From positions 186,001 to 250,000 of the forward strand of contig NZ_PGVF01000009.1 in the NCBI RefSeq assembly GCF_002860285.1: a DNA stretch of 64,000 bases, in the 5' to 3' direction. The stretch comes from Bacillus sp. M6-12 (GTDB lineage Bacteria; Bacillota; Bacilli; Bacillales; DSM-1321). Made by a program: the position numbers and the translations under genes. The notes under the pieces were generated by a model, which was not told the origin of the DNA, searched no databases, and saw only the letters and a program-made list of their open reading frames with translations. Every line of letters begins with the position of its first letter. The stretch's first letter is position 1. This document shows, piece after piece, positions 17,331 to 25,985 of this stretch.

Positions 17331-18019
17331 ATGAAAGATAAACTGTCAGATATTCGCATTGCCATGGACAAGACAGTATTCCAGGGTGAAAAGTTTCTGC
17401 CTCAGCACAAACAAGACATATTGAATAATATTAAGCGTCAGAAAAAGCAAAGTGATTGTTTTCCCGGATGTTAAGCGTGGCTGCAACAATCATTTTAGTG
17501 CTTGTTGGTGCTTATTTTGTAAAAGACAATCTGAATGATTCCAAAGAAAATGCGGAACCTTTGCTGGCATCAGAGCAAACCCCTGCAACTCAATCAGAAG
17601 AGGGTAAAGGGGAACTATTTGTATTAAGTGCAGCAGAAGAACAGGCCTACAGCAGTTTTAAGAAGGATTTAGATGTAAGGCATTTAAAGGACTTGGGACC
17701 GATAAACGTCGCAAAATTATATGTTTATGCAGCTTATGTTCAAGACACTGAAGTAGTATACGCTCTCTATACAGATAGGGAGGATCGCATCCAATGGTCG
17801 ATGGAAGAGGATAAAAATATCCCTGCAGCAGATAGGGGAACGAGAGAACAGATTGCGGCACAATATAAAAATTTGGAAAAAGGAATCTTTGTAAAAACAA
17901 GCGATTTCGAAGGGTATATTGAATTTGAATCAAGTAAAAATTCAGGAGTGAAATCTGGCTTCCAAATGATCCAAAATGAAGGTGGCATATGGCAGGTAGC
18001 TTTTATGCCGATTCAATAA
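17331..18019 (+). pseudogene. membrane-anchored anti-sigma-like protein, frameshifted
   Basis: ATG 17331 after AGAGAGG begins a frame of 47 codons (MKDKLSDIRIAMDKTVFQGE onward) that ends at TAA 17472. From 17456 a different frame continues with SRMLSVAATIILVLVGAYFV, a transmembrane helix, and about 150 extracytoplasmic residues to 18019. Joined by one indel near 17452-17458 they make one protein with a short cytoplasmic N-terminus, one membrane helix and an outer domain, the layout of many Bacillus anti-sigma and sigma-regulon proteins. No sigma gene is adjacent. The break may be real or a sequencing indel. The family is not firmly recognised. Confidence 0.55.
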
Positions 18020-18058
18020 GAAAGTTTTTTCGGGGGAATAGACAGTGAATATTCAGCA

Positions 18059-18487
18059 GTGGCATGTATAAATGAAATGGTGTTTATGGAAAGAATGCAT
18101 CTTTTCCAAAAACCAGACATGATTCTCTATCACCCAGGTCGCTTTCCAGAGCTTAATGAACAATTAATAGCTTACTATATGATATTTGGAGCCAATTTAA
18201 TTATGGTTACCCGCAGTTTTAATAGCTTCTTAAATTCCAGAGAATATGAGTATTATGCTCCACTGTTAAAAAAAGAGGGGATCGAGAAAGAAAAGCTCAT
18301 GCCCATAGGAAGAAAACTGAAATCCCAGAGTTACATTATGTTTTATTTGCGATTTTATTCTACATATATTCACTTTGATGTACCAATGGTTCAAATCAGT
18401 TGGGGCAAATTTGTGAAAAATGATCTTATGAGGGTTGAGGGGTCATGGCAAAACGTTATCTTCAATCTATATTATGGTACACTTTAG
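18059..18487 (+). CDS. hypothetical protein
   Basis: The frame opens with GTG 18059 but has no binding site there. GGGGGAATA at about 18031 sits properly for GTG 18045, whose frame stops after VNIQQWHV, so a single indel near 18068 may have split the real N-terminus from the body; otherwise ATG 18077 or 18086 is the start. The body has hydrophobic and aromatic stretches (MIFGANLIMVTRSF, YIMFYLRFYSTYIHF) and no recognised motif. It ends 32 bases before hemY. Confidence 0.4.
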   Translation: MACINEMVFMERMHLFQKPDMILYHPGRFPELNEQLIAYYMIFGANLIMVTRSFNSFLNSREYEYYAPLLKKEGIEKEKLMPIGRKLKSQSYIMFYLRFYSTYIHFDVPMVQISWGKFVKNDLMRVEGSWQNVIFNLYYGTL

Positions 18488-18519
18488 GTATTATTGGATA
18501 TAAACAGAGGTGTTCGTAC

Positions 18520-19905
18520 GTGAAAACAGTAGTTGTAATCGGCGGAGGCGTTACAGGGCTGGCCGCAATGTATGAGTTGAATAAATGGAAAAAGGAAAAT
18601 AAAGCTGATGTAAGGCTGGTTCTTGCAGAGGCGTCACCTGAGCTGGGCGGAAAAATCCGTACAGTTAAAGAGGGCGGCTTTGTGATGGAGGCAGGAGCAG
18701 ACTCGATGGTGACCCGAAAAGCAATTGGAATGGACTTTATCAAGGTGCTCGGTTTGGAAGAGGAAGTAGCATATAATGCTGCTGGAAAGTCATTCATTTA
18801 CAGTGATGGAGAGTTAAAGCTAATCCCGCCGGATGCTGTATTCGGTATTCCAGCCAGCGTAGAATCATTGGCAAAAAGTACACTTGTTTCAGCAAAGGGA
18901 AAAGTTGAAGCCTTAAAGGACTTATATACTAAAAATAAAAACTTTACAAAGAATAGTTCGATCGGTGAATTTTTGGAATACTTTCTTGGAAAAGAATTAG
19001 TGGAAAAGCAAATCGCTCCGGTGCTTTCAGGCGTTTATTCCGGGGACCTCAGTGACTTAACGATTGCAAAAACCCTTCCTCAAGTGTTCGATTACAAAGA
19101 AAAGTACGGCAGCATCATAAAAGGCTTTGAAGACAATAAGAATGTATGGCAGAGCTCAGGTGAAGGTAAATTTATTTCATTTAAAGGCGGACTCGGAGCA
19201 TTAATCAATGCTTATGAAGACCAGTTGGATGCTTCAGAGATTTTTAAGAACACAAGTGCTGAAAAAATCGAAAAGTCTGATGGACGTTATCAAGTTGCTT
19301 TATCAACTGGGGAAATCATTGAAGCAGATCATGTCATCCTCAGCATACCACATAATGCGGCTGAACCATTGATCGCAGATCCGGTACTGGCAGAAGAATT
19401 TGCGGGACTGAAGAACAGCTCCCTTATCTCGGTATATGTCGGCTTTGATATTCCGGACAGTGAGCTTCCAGCGGACGGAACGGGCTTTATCACTGCCAAT
19501 TCGGACGATATATTATGTAATGCATGCACATGGACAAGCCGGAAATGGAAACATACATCTGAAAGCGGAAACCTGCTTGTAAGGTTATTTTATAAAAGCA
19601 GCCTTCCCGAATTCGCTTCATTAAAAGAAATGAGCCAAGAGGAAATGCTTAAGCAAGCTTTGAAGGATATTGAAAAGAGTCTCGGCATAAAAGCAGAGCA
19701 GGTCGTAAGCGAAGTAACCAATTGGACGGAAAGCATGCCCAACTATTTGATTAGCCATCCGGAAACAGTAGCCGCTTTGGAAAACAGGCTTGGTGAGCAT
19801 TATCCGGGTATTTGGCTGGCCGGCTGCTCGTATTATGGAGTCGGCATACCAGACTGCATTGAAAACGGCGAAAGCACGGCGAAGAAAATTATTGAAAAGT
19901 TATAA
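18520..19905 (+). CDS. hemY: coproporphyrinogen III oxidase / protoporphyrinogen oxidase, HemY type
   Basis: GTG 18520, seven bases after CAGAGGTG, gives 461 residues, the normal size of this FAD enzyme. The dinucleotide-binding motif is VVVIGGGVTGLAA with G8, G10 and G13, followed by the ELGGKIRT segment typical of the amine oxidase superfamily, and the C-terminal GIPDCIENGES motif contacting FAD. In Firmicutes the enzyme oxidises coproporphyrinogen III to coproporphyrin III in heme synthesis. It usually sits in hemEHY; here hemE and hemH are absent, so this may be a relocated or second copy. It is probably cytoplasmic or peripheral to the membrane. Confidence 0.9.
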   Translation: MKTVVVIGGGVTGLAAMYELNKWKKENKADVRLVLAEASPELGGKIRTVKEGGFVMEAGADSMVTRKAIGMDFIKVLGLEEEVAYNAAGKSFIYSDGELKLIPPDAVFGIPASVESLAKSTLVSAKGKVEALKDLYTKNKNFTKNSSIGEFLEYFLGKELVEKQIAPVLSGVYSGDLSDLTIAKTLPQVFDYKEKYGSIIKGFEDNKNVWQSSGEGKFISFKGGLGALINAYEDQLDASEIFKNTSAEKIEKSDGRYQVALSTGEIIEADHVILSIPHNAAEPLIADPVLAEEFAGLKNSSLISVYVGFDIPDSELPADGTGFITANSDDILCNACTWTSRKWKHTSESGNLLVRLFYKSSLPEFASLKEMSQEEMLKQALKDIEKSLGIKAEQVVSEVTNWTESMPNYLISHPETVAALENRLGEHYPGIWLAGCSYYGVGIPDCIENGESTAKKIIEKL

Positions 19906-19971
19906 TATTATAATGATGGGATGCACGGATGTAATAATCGGTTTCACTCCAGAAAAATTCAAACTAAAACC

Positions 19972-20025
19972 GTACCCTATAGGCAGACTTTTTAAAGTAT
20001 CTGCTTTAGAGGGTACTTTTTATTT
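19972..20025 (+). terminator. terminator of hemY
   Basis: GTACCCTATAGGCAGA pairs imperfectly with TCTGCTTTAGAGGGTAC, followed by TTTTTATTT. It lies 66 bases after the hemY stop. Confidence 0.7.
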
Positions 20026-20149
20026 AATAAATTTCATTAGGATGCTTCTTTGTAAATAAGAGATTACTGAACTGAACAAAACAAAACACGGACTTTAGTT
20101 CTCAATATGGATATCCAAAGAATTTTGACGGTCAAGTATACTGAACACA

Positions 20150-20180
20150 ATAAAAAGGCTCGGTTAGAAACCAAGCCCTT
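20150..20180 (-). terminator. terminator of the thiosulfate transporter gene
   Basis: On the minus strand GGGCTTGGTT/AACCGAGCC is followed by TTTTTATTG. It begins about 11 bases after the stop codon. Confidence 0.7.
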
Positions 20181-20190
20181 TGACTTTTTA

Positions 20191-21462
20191 TTAACAGAAA
20201 GTATCTTTTGATGATGGATTTTTCAATCCGAACAATGGACGAATAAATAGAGCTGCGAAGGTTCCAAGCATCGCCATAACGGCCCAAATCCAGCCATGAA
20301 GACTGAAGGATGAGATTCCGCTGAAGTAGGCTCCAATGTTGCAGCCGAATGCAAGGCGTGCTCCGTATCCCATCAAAAGTCCGCCGACAATAGCCGCTCC
20401 GGCTACACCAGGCTTAATCTTCTTGGGTTTAAAAGTACCTTGGAAAGAAGAAGCAATAAATGCACCCAGGATAATTCCAAAGTTCATAACACTTGTAGGA
20501 TCAGCTAGTACCGTATTCTTAAGAGCCGCTCCGTTTGGACCCGCAAAGTAACCCCAGGCAGAAACATCAACACCTGTTGCCATAAGCGCTTTTCCGCCCC
20601 AAAGAGCGAAAGCAGAAGTGATTCCCCACGGAGATCCTTTTACCGCTAAGGTTAAAGCGTTCAGTAACGCTAAAACAATGGCAGCTGCAAATAATGGCCA
20701 AGAACCGCGCAATACCTTTTTCCAGCCAGTTGTAGTCGGAAGAGGCTTCATCATTGGCGGGTTTTTCTTTTTCGCAATCGCAATCGTAATAAAGTAAATC
20801 GCAGTAAAGAGAACCATTTGAACCACCCATGCCCCAAAGTAGCCAAGGCCAGTTGATTCAGCCAAAGAAATCGGCGGAAGGGATGGAGTGTCTTCCATCC
20901 AGAATGTAAAGTGGTAAGCACCAACAGTTGAACCTGTAATGAAGGCTGCAAGTGTTAAAATCATGCTTGTAGAACCTCCACCCAGGCTGTACAGTGTTCC
21001 TGAAGCACATCCATTTCCAAGCTGCATGCCAATTCCAAATAGAAAGGCACCAACCAAGAGGCTAACTCCAACAGGGGAAACAAGACCCTTTGGTGTTACA
21101 TCAGTAAAAGAAAAACCTGTGCTAAGGATTATGGCAAATAATGTGGAAGCGATGGCTAACAATACCATGTGAGCCTGGAGCCCCTGAACATTACCGACAG
21201 AAACAAGCCGGCGAAAAGCAGATGTAAAACCAAAACGGGCATAAAGCAATGTAGCTCCAAGCAATAATCCAATAATAAAAAGACTCCCCTGAATCCAATT
21301 AACGGATTGGACGATAGCAATCAATAGAATAATAGAAGCTAGAATTCCCAGTGAAACTAATCCCTTTTGCATCGGGCTTAGGTTAGTAACAAAAGTAGTA
21401 GATTTTTGATTCCATGATTTATGGTCCAATTTTGCTGCTGTATCTAAAGTTGTATGTGACAA
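20191..21462 (-). CDS. YeeE/YedE family (TsuA-like) thiosulfate/sulfur transporter
   Basis: The 423-residue membrane protein carries the two hallmark loops of the sulfur-transport family: QLGNGCASGTLYSLGGG with C152 and RLAFGCNIGAYFSG with C374. TsuA proteins use such cysteines to pass thiosulfate through the membrane. About ten to twelve hydrophobic helices are visible. The start is TTG 21462, preceded by GAGGTGAAA. The usual TusA/YeeD partner is not next to it. It could also carry another reduced sulfur species. Regulation is not evident. Confidence 0.85.
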   Translation of the reverse strand: MSHTTLDTAAKLDHKSWNQKSTTFVTNLSPMQKGLVSLGILASIILLIAIVQSVNWIQGSLFIIGLLLGATLLYARFGFTSAFRRLVSVGNVQGLQAHMVLLAIASTLFAIILSTGFSFTDVTPKGLVSPVGVSLLVGAFLFGIGMQLGNGCASGTLYSLGGGSTSMILTLAAFITGSTVGAYHFTFWMEDTPSLPPISLAESTGLGYFGAWVVQMVLFTAIYFITIAIAKKKNPPMMKPLPTTTGWKKVLRGSWPLFAAAIVLALLNALTLAVKGSPWGITSAFALWGGKALMATGVDVSAWGYFAGPNGAALKNTVLADPTSVMNFGIILGAFIASSFQGTFKPKKIKPGVAGAAIVGGLLMGYGARLAFGCNIGAYFSGISSFSLHGWIWAVMAMLGTFAALFIRPLFGLKNPSSKDTFC

Positions 21463-21561
21463 TTTATTTCACCTCATAACCGATAAGTTTAGTAAGAATT
21501 AAGACCTAATTATATTAATATAATAATTACGATAAGTAAAGAGAATTGTTTACCATTAGAA

Positions 21562-21869
21562 ATGAATAACCGCATAAACTTTCAAACCCCTGCAAAAACA
21601 CGAGTAGTTCTGACTGGTTCTGATACAAAACTGATGAGAGATTCTGACGAAATGGAATTCAAAGTAATGAGCAGGCTCGGGCACAAACTCCTTAATGCTA
21701 GAAAATTTGATAAACAGCAATCCGGTGTATTTTTACAATCAGCGGGAGGAACATTGTTCCTATTTTTAATAAGGGTGCAGTAGAGAGTGGCCAAAATGAG
21801 TATATTATGATTTTCGATCCTGTTAAGGACCCATCCTCGAAGTTGGCGAGGATATTAAAATACCTTTAA
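21562..21869 (+). pseudogene. unrecognised small gene with an internal frameshift
   Basis: ATG 21562 opens 73 codons that end at 21783, while another frame from about 21753 continues protein-like sequence (NIVPIFNKGAVESGQNEYIM, then IFDPVKDPSSKLARILKYL) to TAA 21867. Read together they look like one short protein of about 100 residues with one indel near 21752. I do not recognise it. Confidence 0.35.
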
Positions 21870-21965
21870 TCTAGCAGGAATAGTTTTATTTACAGCTACC
21901 ATCCCTGGTTTTCAATGGTAAAATGTGTTTATTAAAACATGATCCTTTAAAAACGGGGTGTACAT

Positions 21966-22895
21966 ATGATGATTAAAAATATACTTATAGCAGGAAATTA
22001 TGAAGAGGAATTCAAAAAATATGTTCCGGAATATCTGTCAAAGGAGTTCCGGTTTTTGTCTGCCGAGGATATTACGGAAAATGATCTAAGCTGGGCTGAC
22101 GCATATGTCGGGTTCAAACCATGTCCATCGTTTCATTTAGCGAATATTAAATGGGTTCATTCCTTTAATGCTGGTGTAAATAACTATCTGGAGATTGAAG
22201 GCTTGAAGGATCATAATGTCCTGCTTACTCGTACGGTATGTTCGTTTGGCCAGCGGATCAGTGAATACTGCTTAAGCTATATACTCCGTGAACTGCAATA
22301 TCATCAGGAATTTCAGCAAAAGCAAAGGGAAAAGGCATGGGAGCAGAGAACACCTAAAATGCTGCGCGACCAGACAATTGTAATTTATGGGACAGGGGCT
22401 ATTGGCCAAGAGGTGGCGAAAACTTTTGATTTTTTTGGTGCCAATGTTATCGGAGTGTCTCAAAGCGGAAAATCAAAGCATCATTTTAATGAGGTTTCCG
22501 ATACAGCATCTGCAGCTCATTTACCATCTATAGCGGATTGGGTTATCAGTACGCTGCCGCTGACAAAGGAAACTAGCATGATGTTTAATAAAGAATTTTT
22601 CAGCCAGCTGAATGGTTCTTTCATTAATGTTGGCAGGGGGGCAACAGTGGATGAGGATGCTCTTATCGAAGCACTGGACACCGGGAACTTGCAGTCCGCT
22701 ATCCTTGATGTATTAGCGGAGGAACCACTTCCCAAAAATTCAAGCCTGTGGGCAAGAGAGAATGTTACCATTACCCCTCATATTTCCGCTTTAACAGAAC
22801 TAAGTGAAGCCATCACATGCTTTCTAGAAACGTTAAGCAAAGTAGAAAATAACGAACCGCTGCCAAATAAGGTTGATTTTTTGAAGGGTTACTGA
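21966..22895 (+). CDS. D-isomer specific 2-hydroxyacid dehydrogenase
   Basis: The 309-residue protein has the NAD(P) motif GTGAIG at 142-147 and the catalytic set R224 (NVGRG), E253 (DVLAEEP) and H272 (TPHIS). It lacks the long N-terminal extension of SerA-type enzymes and resembles the short glyoxylate/hydroxypyruvate reductase-like branch. It should reduce a 2-oxo-acid or oxidise a D-2-hydroxyacid in the cytoplasm. Two adjacent ATG codons at 21966 and 21969 follow ACGGGGTG. It is monocistronic; no neighbour hints at the substrate. Confidence 0.85.
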   Translation: MMIKNILIAGNYEEEFKKYVPEYLSKEFRFLSAEDITENDLSWADAYVGFKPCPSFHLANIKWVHSFNAGVNNYLEIEGLKDHNVLLTRTVCSFGQRISEYCLSYILRELQYHQEFQQKQREKAWEQRTPKMLRDQTIVIYGTGAIGQEVAKTFDFFGANVIGVSQSGKSKHHFNEVSDTASAAHLPSIADWVISTLPLTKETSMMFNKEFFSQLNGSFINVGRGATVDEDALIEALDTGNLQSAILDVLAEEPLPKNSSLWARENVTITPHISALTELSEAITCFLETLSKVENNEPLPNKVDFLKGY

Positions 22896-23012
22896 TAGAC
22901 ATAGATCCAGCCCGGGCCAGATAACACATCAACAAAGAATAGTTCATCAATTTTTCTTTTAAGAGTTAGGCTATGTTAAATAATATTGTTGTTTTGTTGA
23001 TCTTAAAAGGGA

Positions 23013-23034
23013 CCTTCGTGGTAGAAGGGCTTTT
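23013..23034 (+). terminator. weak terminator-like hairpin
   Basis: CCTTC/GAAGG with a GTGGTA loop and GCTTTTG. It lies about 120 bases after the dehydrogenase gene; the remaining gap to 23231 shows nothing recognisable. Confidence 0.35.
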
Positions 23035-23231
23035 GCCTATCTTCTGACATGGCCTTGACTATTGATTAAAAGCAAATAAAAAAATAGTAAATTGCTTGTG
23101 TCTTAAACAAAATAGGTCTCTGTTAATTTTCGAACAAAAAAATCGAAAAGAACTTGTTTATGATAACAATGATATATTACGATTAATTAGCAAAATATGT
23201 GGATATAAGGACAGTTAAGGGCGGGAATAAG

Positions 23232-23687
23232 ATGGATGAATATGTACGCAAGGAAATGGAAGGACTTTATCAAGAAATAATCAATGCATGGAATAATAGA
23301 GACGCGAAGGGAATGGCTGTACTATTCACTGAACAGGGAGTGCAAATTGGATTTGATGGCAGTAAGGTAATCGGATCAAAAGAGATTTTTTCACATCTTA
23401 ACCCAATTTTTGAAAGCCATCCTACAGCTTCTTTTATAACCAAGGTAAAAGATGTGCGCCACATAGGATCGGATGCCGCAATATTACATGCCATTGCAGG
23501 AATGATTCCACCAGGAAAAAACGATATTGAACCTAAGGTAAATGCCCACCAAACTTTGGTTGCTGAAAAGATAAACAATGATTGGAAAATTCAGCTCTTT
23601 CAAAATACACCTGCTCAGTTTCACGGGAGACCAGACTTAGTTGAGCTAATGACTGAAGAATTAAGGCAAAGTATAAAACAGAAGTAA
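23232..23687 (+). CDS. SgcJ/EcaC-like SnoaL-fold protein (DUF4440)
   Basis: ATG 23232 follows AAGGGCGGG and gives 151 residues. The pattern LYQEIINAWNNRDAKGMAVL, then LFTEQGVQIGFDG, and a closing WKIQLFQNTPAQFHGRP is that of SnoaL-like cone-shaped dimers of the SgcJ/EcaC type. Members bind small hydrophobic ligands or act in polyketide-like chemistry, but most Bacillus ones have no known role. A GTG at 23199 in frame lacks a binding site. Monocistronic. Confidence 0.75.
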   Translation: MDEYVRKEMEGLYQEIINAWNNRDAKGMAVLFTEQGVQIGFDGSKVIGSKEIFSHLNPIFESHPTASFITKVKDVRHIGSDAAILHAIAGMIPPGKNDIEPKVNAHQTLVAEKINNDWKIQLFQNTPAQFHGRPDLVELMTEELRQSIKQK

Positions 23688-23735
23688 CAGAAAGTCTTAT
23701 TTATATCATGGCGTTCCTCAAATAATGAGTAACCT

Positions 23736-23989
23736 TTCACTTTTCCTGATAAGTTTGTGCTATACTGTGATTAATAAAACCGGAAGGGATGATGGGCGGA
23801 CGATGAAGTTCTAATCTTATTTTTAAAATTTGAAATCACATATTTCAAATCATAAAAAATAGGATTAGTCTGCCCATTTTCAATAAATTGTCCAGCTATT
23901 AATGAAATAGCTTATTTGATATGAAAAGGTACGGCTAATCCTCCCAAATGAACTGGGAGGATTTTTTATTCTCCCTTTAATGAAAGGGA
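23736..23989 (+). promoter_or_regulatory. vmlR leader: promoter, short upstream ORFs, attenuator and SD-masking hairpin
   Basis: An extended -10 box (TGCTATACT, 23758-23766) starts the leader. GGAAGGG (23782-23788) precedes tiny frames MGGR (ATG 23792) and MKF (ATG 23803, stop 23812). A long hairpin joins 23792-23824 to 23855-23877 (ATGGGC with GCCCAT, CTAATCTTATTTTT with AAAAATAGGATTAG). AGGATTAG (23861-23868) can instead pair with CTAATCCT (23935-23942), the 5' arm of the terminator. Last, CCCTTT (23973-23978) can pair with AAAGGG (23983-23988), which is the ribosome binding site of vmlR. Attenuation of vmlR by antibiotic-stalled ribosomes is known in B. subtilis; the pairing scheme here is read from the sequence. 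Confidence 0.7.
23938..23967 (+). terminator. attenuator terminator of vmlR
   Basis: ATCCTCCCA/TGGGAGGAT with a seven-base loop and TTTTTT, located 30 bases before the vmlR start codon. Its 5' arm is shared with the alternative pairing described for the leader. Confidence 0.8.
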
Positions 23990-23997
23990 TAGATTAT

Positions 23998-25639
23998 ATG
24001 AAAGAACTTTTAAAATTATCCAATATTAGCTTTGAAGTAAATGATTTAAATGTTTTTGAAGCTATAAATGCGAGAGTACAGCAAGGGGATATTATCGGTG
24101 TTATTGGCAAAAATGGTGCTGGCAAATCTACATTGCTGCAATTAATTAACAACGACTTGGTGCCGGCACAAGGACAAATACAGTGGCTGAAGCAAGACTT
24201 GATAATTGTTATGGTCGAACAAGAAACCGAGTTTCATTCTTCTGAAGATAAGAATTCTTTTGAAGCCAAATTACTTGAGAAATGGAACGTACCTGCCCGC
24301 GATTTTTCCCAATTAAGCGGCGGGGAAAAATTGAAGTTACGACTTGCAGAAGGTCTTTCAAAAGATGCAGAGCTTTTATTATTAGATGAACCAACAAACC
24401 ATCTCGATGAGCAAAGTGTCGAATTCCTCAAGAATCAAATCAAGAATTACAAAGGTACCATTATTTTTGTTACGCACGATCGTTATTTTTTAGATGCTGT
24501 TGCAACAAAAATATGGTCGATTGAAGGGAAAACGCTTATTGTACACAAAGGAAATTATTCCAGCTATATGGAGGCTCGCAAACAGAAAAGACTTACCCAG
24601 CAGAGGGAATATGAAAAACAGCAAAAAATGGTTGAACGGATCGAAGGACAAATGAAAGAGCTCACTTCCTGGTCGAATAAAGCTCACGCACAATCAACGA
24701 ATAAGGAAGGATTTAAAGAATATTATCGCGTAAAAGCAAAGCGTATGGATGCACAAGTAAAATCAAAGCAAAAGCGTCTTGAAAAAGAGCTTGAAAAAGC
24801 AAAGGCTGAACCTGTTGAACCAGAATATACTGTAAGCTTTTCAATTAAAGCAAAAAACAAGACAGGGAAACGGTTTCTGGAAGTTAGGAATGTAGCAAAA
24901 TCCTTTGGTGGTCGAATACTATTTAAGGACGTCAATTTTACGATTCAGCATGGTGAAAAGGTTTCGTTAATGGGTCCAAACGGCAGTGGAAAAACGACTT
25001 TATTGAAAATAATGGTTGGGCAGGAAACGGCTGAAGGGGAAGTTTGGATTTCACCATCTGCAAAAATGGGCTACTTAACGCAGGAAGTGTTTGATTTACC
25101 GCTAGAACAAACACCCGAGCAGCTATTTTATAAAGAAACATTCGAGGCGAGAGGGAAAGTCCGAAACTTAATGAAGCATTTAGGATTTATGACATCTCAC
25201 TGGACAGAACCCATCAGGAATATGAGTATGGGTGAGCGTGTGAAGTGTAAGTTAATGGAGTATATACTTAGAAGAAAAAGATGTTCTTATTTTAGATGAG
25301 CCGACGAATCATCTTGACCTGCGTTCCCGAGAACAGCTGGAGGACACCCTGGCAAAGTATAACGGAACGCTAATCGTCGTATCGCATGATCGTTATTTTC
25401 TCGAAAAAACGACAAGCAGCAAACTTGTTATCTCGAATAACAGCATACAAAAGCAATTGAATGAATTTTCTCCCAGAAGAGATAATCTGGATGAATTACC
25501 ATTAATGCTTGAAACGGAGAGACAAGAAGTGTTAGGAAAGCTTAGCTTTATGACTCCAAAAGATAAAGAGTACACAGAACTCGACAAAAAATTTAAAGAA
25601 ATTACGAAAAACATAAATGAATTATTGAAAGAAGAATAG
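23998..25639 (+). pseudogene. vmlR: ABC-F ribosome-protection protein VmlR, frameshifted
   Basis: The reading matches VmlR along its length. Nucleotide-binding domain 1 has GKNGAGKST at 37-45, LSGGEKLKLRLAE and LLLLDEPTNHLD; the interdomain linker that reaches the ribosome is the charged QQREYEKQQKMVERIEGQMK region; domain 2 has GPNGSGKTT and MSMGERVKCKL. An extra base near 25270 shifts the frame (EYI becomes ILRRKRCSYFR, stop at 25299). The correct frame resumes with KDVLILDEPTNHLD and runs to TAA 25637. If real, the product lacks the second Walker B and is inactive; if an assembly error, this is an intact gene of about 546 residues. VmlR dislodges virginiamycin M, lincomycin and similar drugs from ribosomes. 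ATG 23998 is chosen over 23980 because AAAGGGA lies eight bases upstream. Confidence 0.85.
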
Positions 25640-25677
25640 AGATCTATGAATTCTTTGTAATCTTTAATGGTAAATAT

Positions 25678-25712
25678 GGGCATGACCCCGGTACAATACC
25701 GAGCTCATGCCC
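25678..25712. other. stable hairpin after vmlR
   Basis: GGGCATGA/TCATGCCC outside CGGTA/TACCG. No T run follows on the plus strand, so it may act as an mRNA end stabiliser rather than a terminator. Confidence 0.45.
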
Positions 25713-25909
25713 TATGATATACTTGAAAATTATTTCTGCCCATTTCTTTTTCCTGGAATCCATATCTATAAACATAACCGCTATTTTAAGTATTGTAGGT
25801 TTTGCAGATTCTGTCTTTTCTATTTCTACGTAATAAAATAATATTAAAAAAGGAATATTTATTCATAGATACTATTAATAATAAGTTTTTTAAATATTTT
25901 AAAACTTCA

Positions 25910-25938
25910 TTGACATAGAAATATCATTAACTTAATAT
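25910..25938 (+). promoter_or_regulatory. sigma-A promoter of the dehydrogenase/transporter operon
   Basis: TTGACA (25910-25915), a 17-bp spacer and TAATAT (25933-25938), 47 bases before the first gene. No operator palindrome is obvious. Confidence 0.65.
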
Positions 25939-25985
25939 TAGTAGAATAATATTTATATTTATTCATCTGCAACAAGAAAGGAAGA

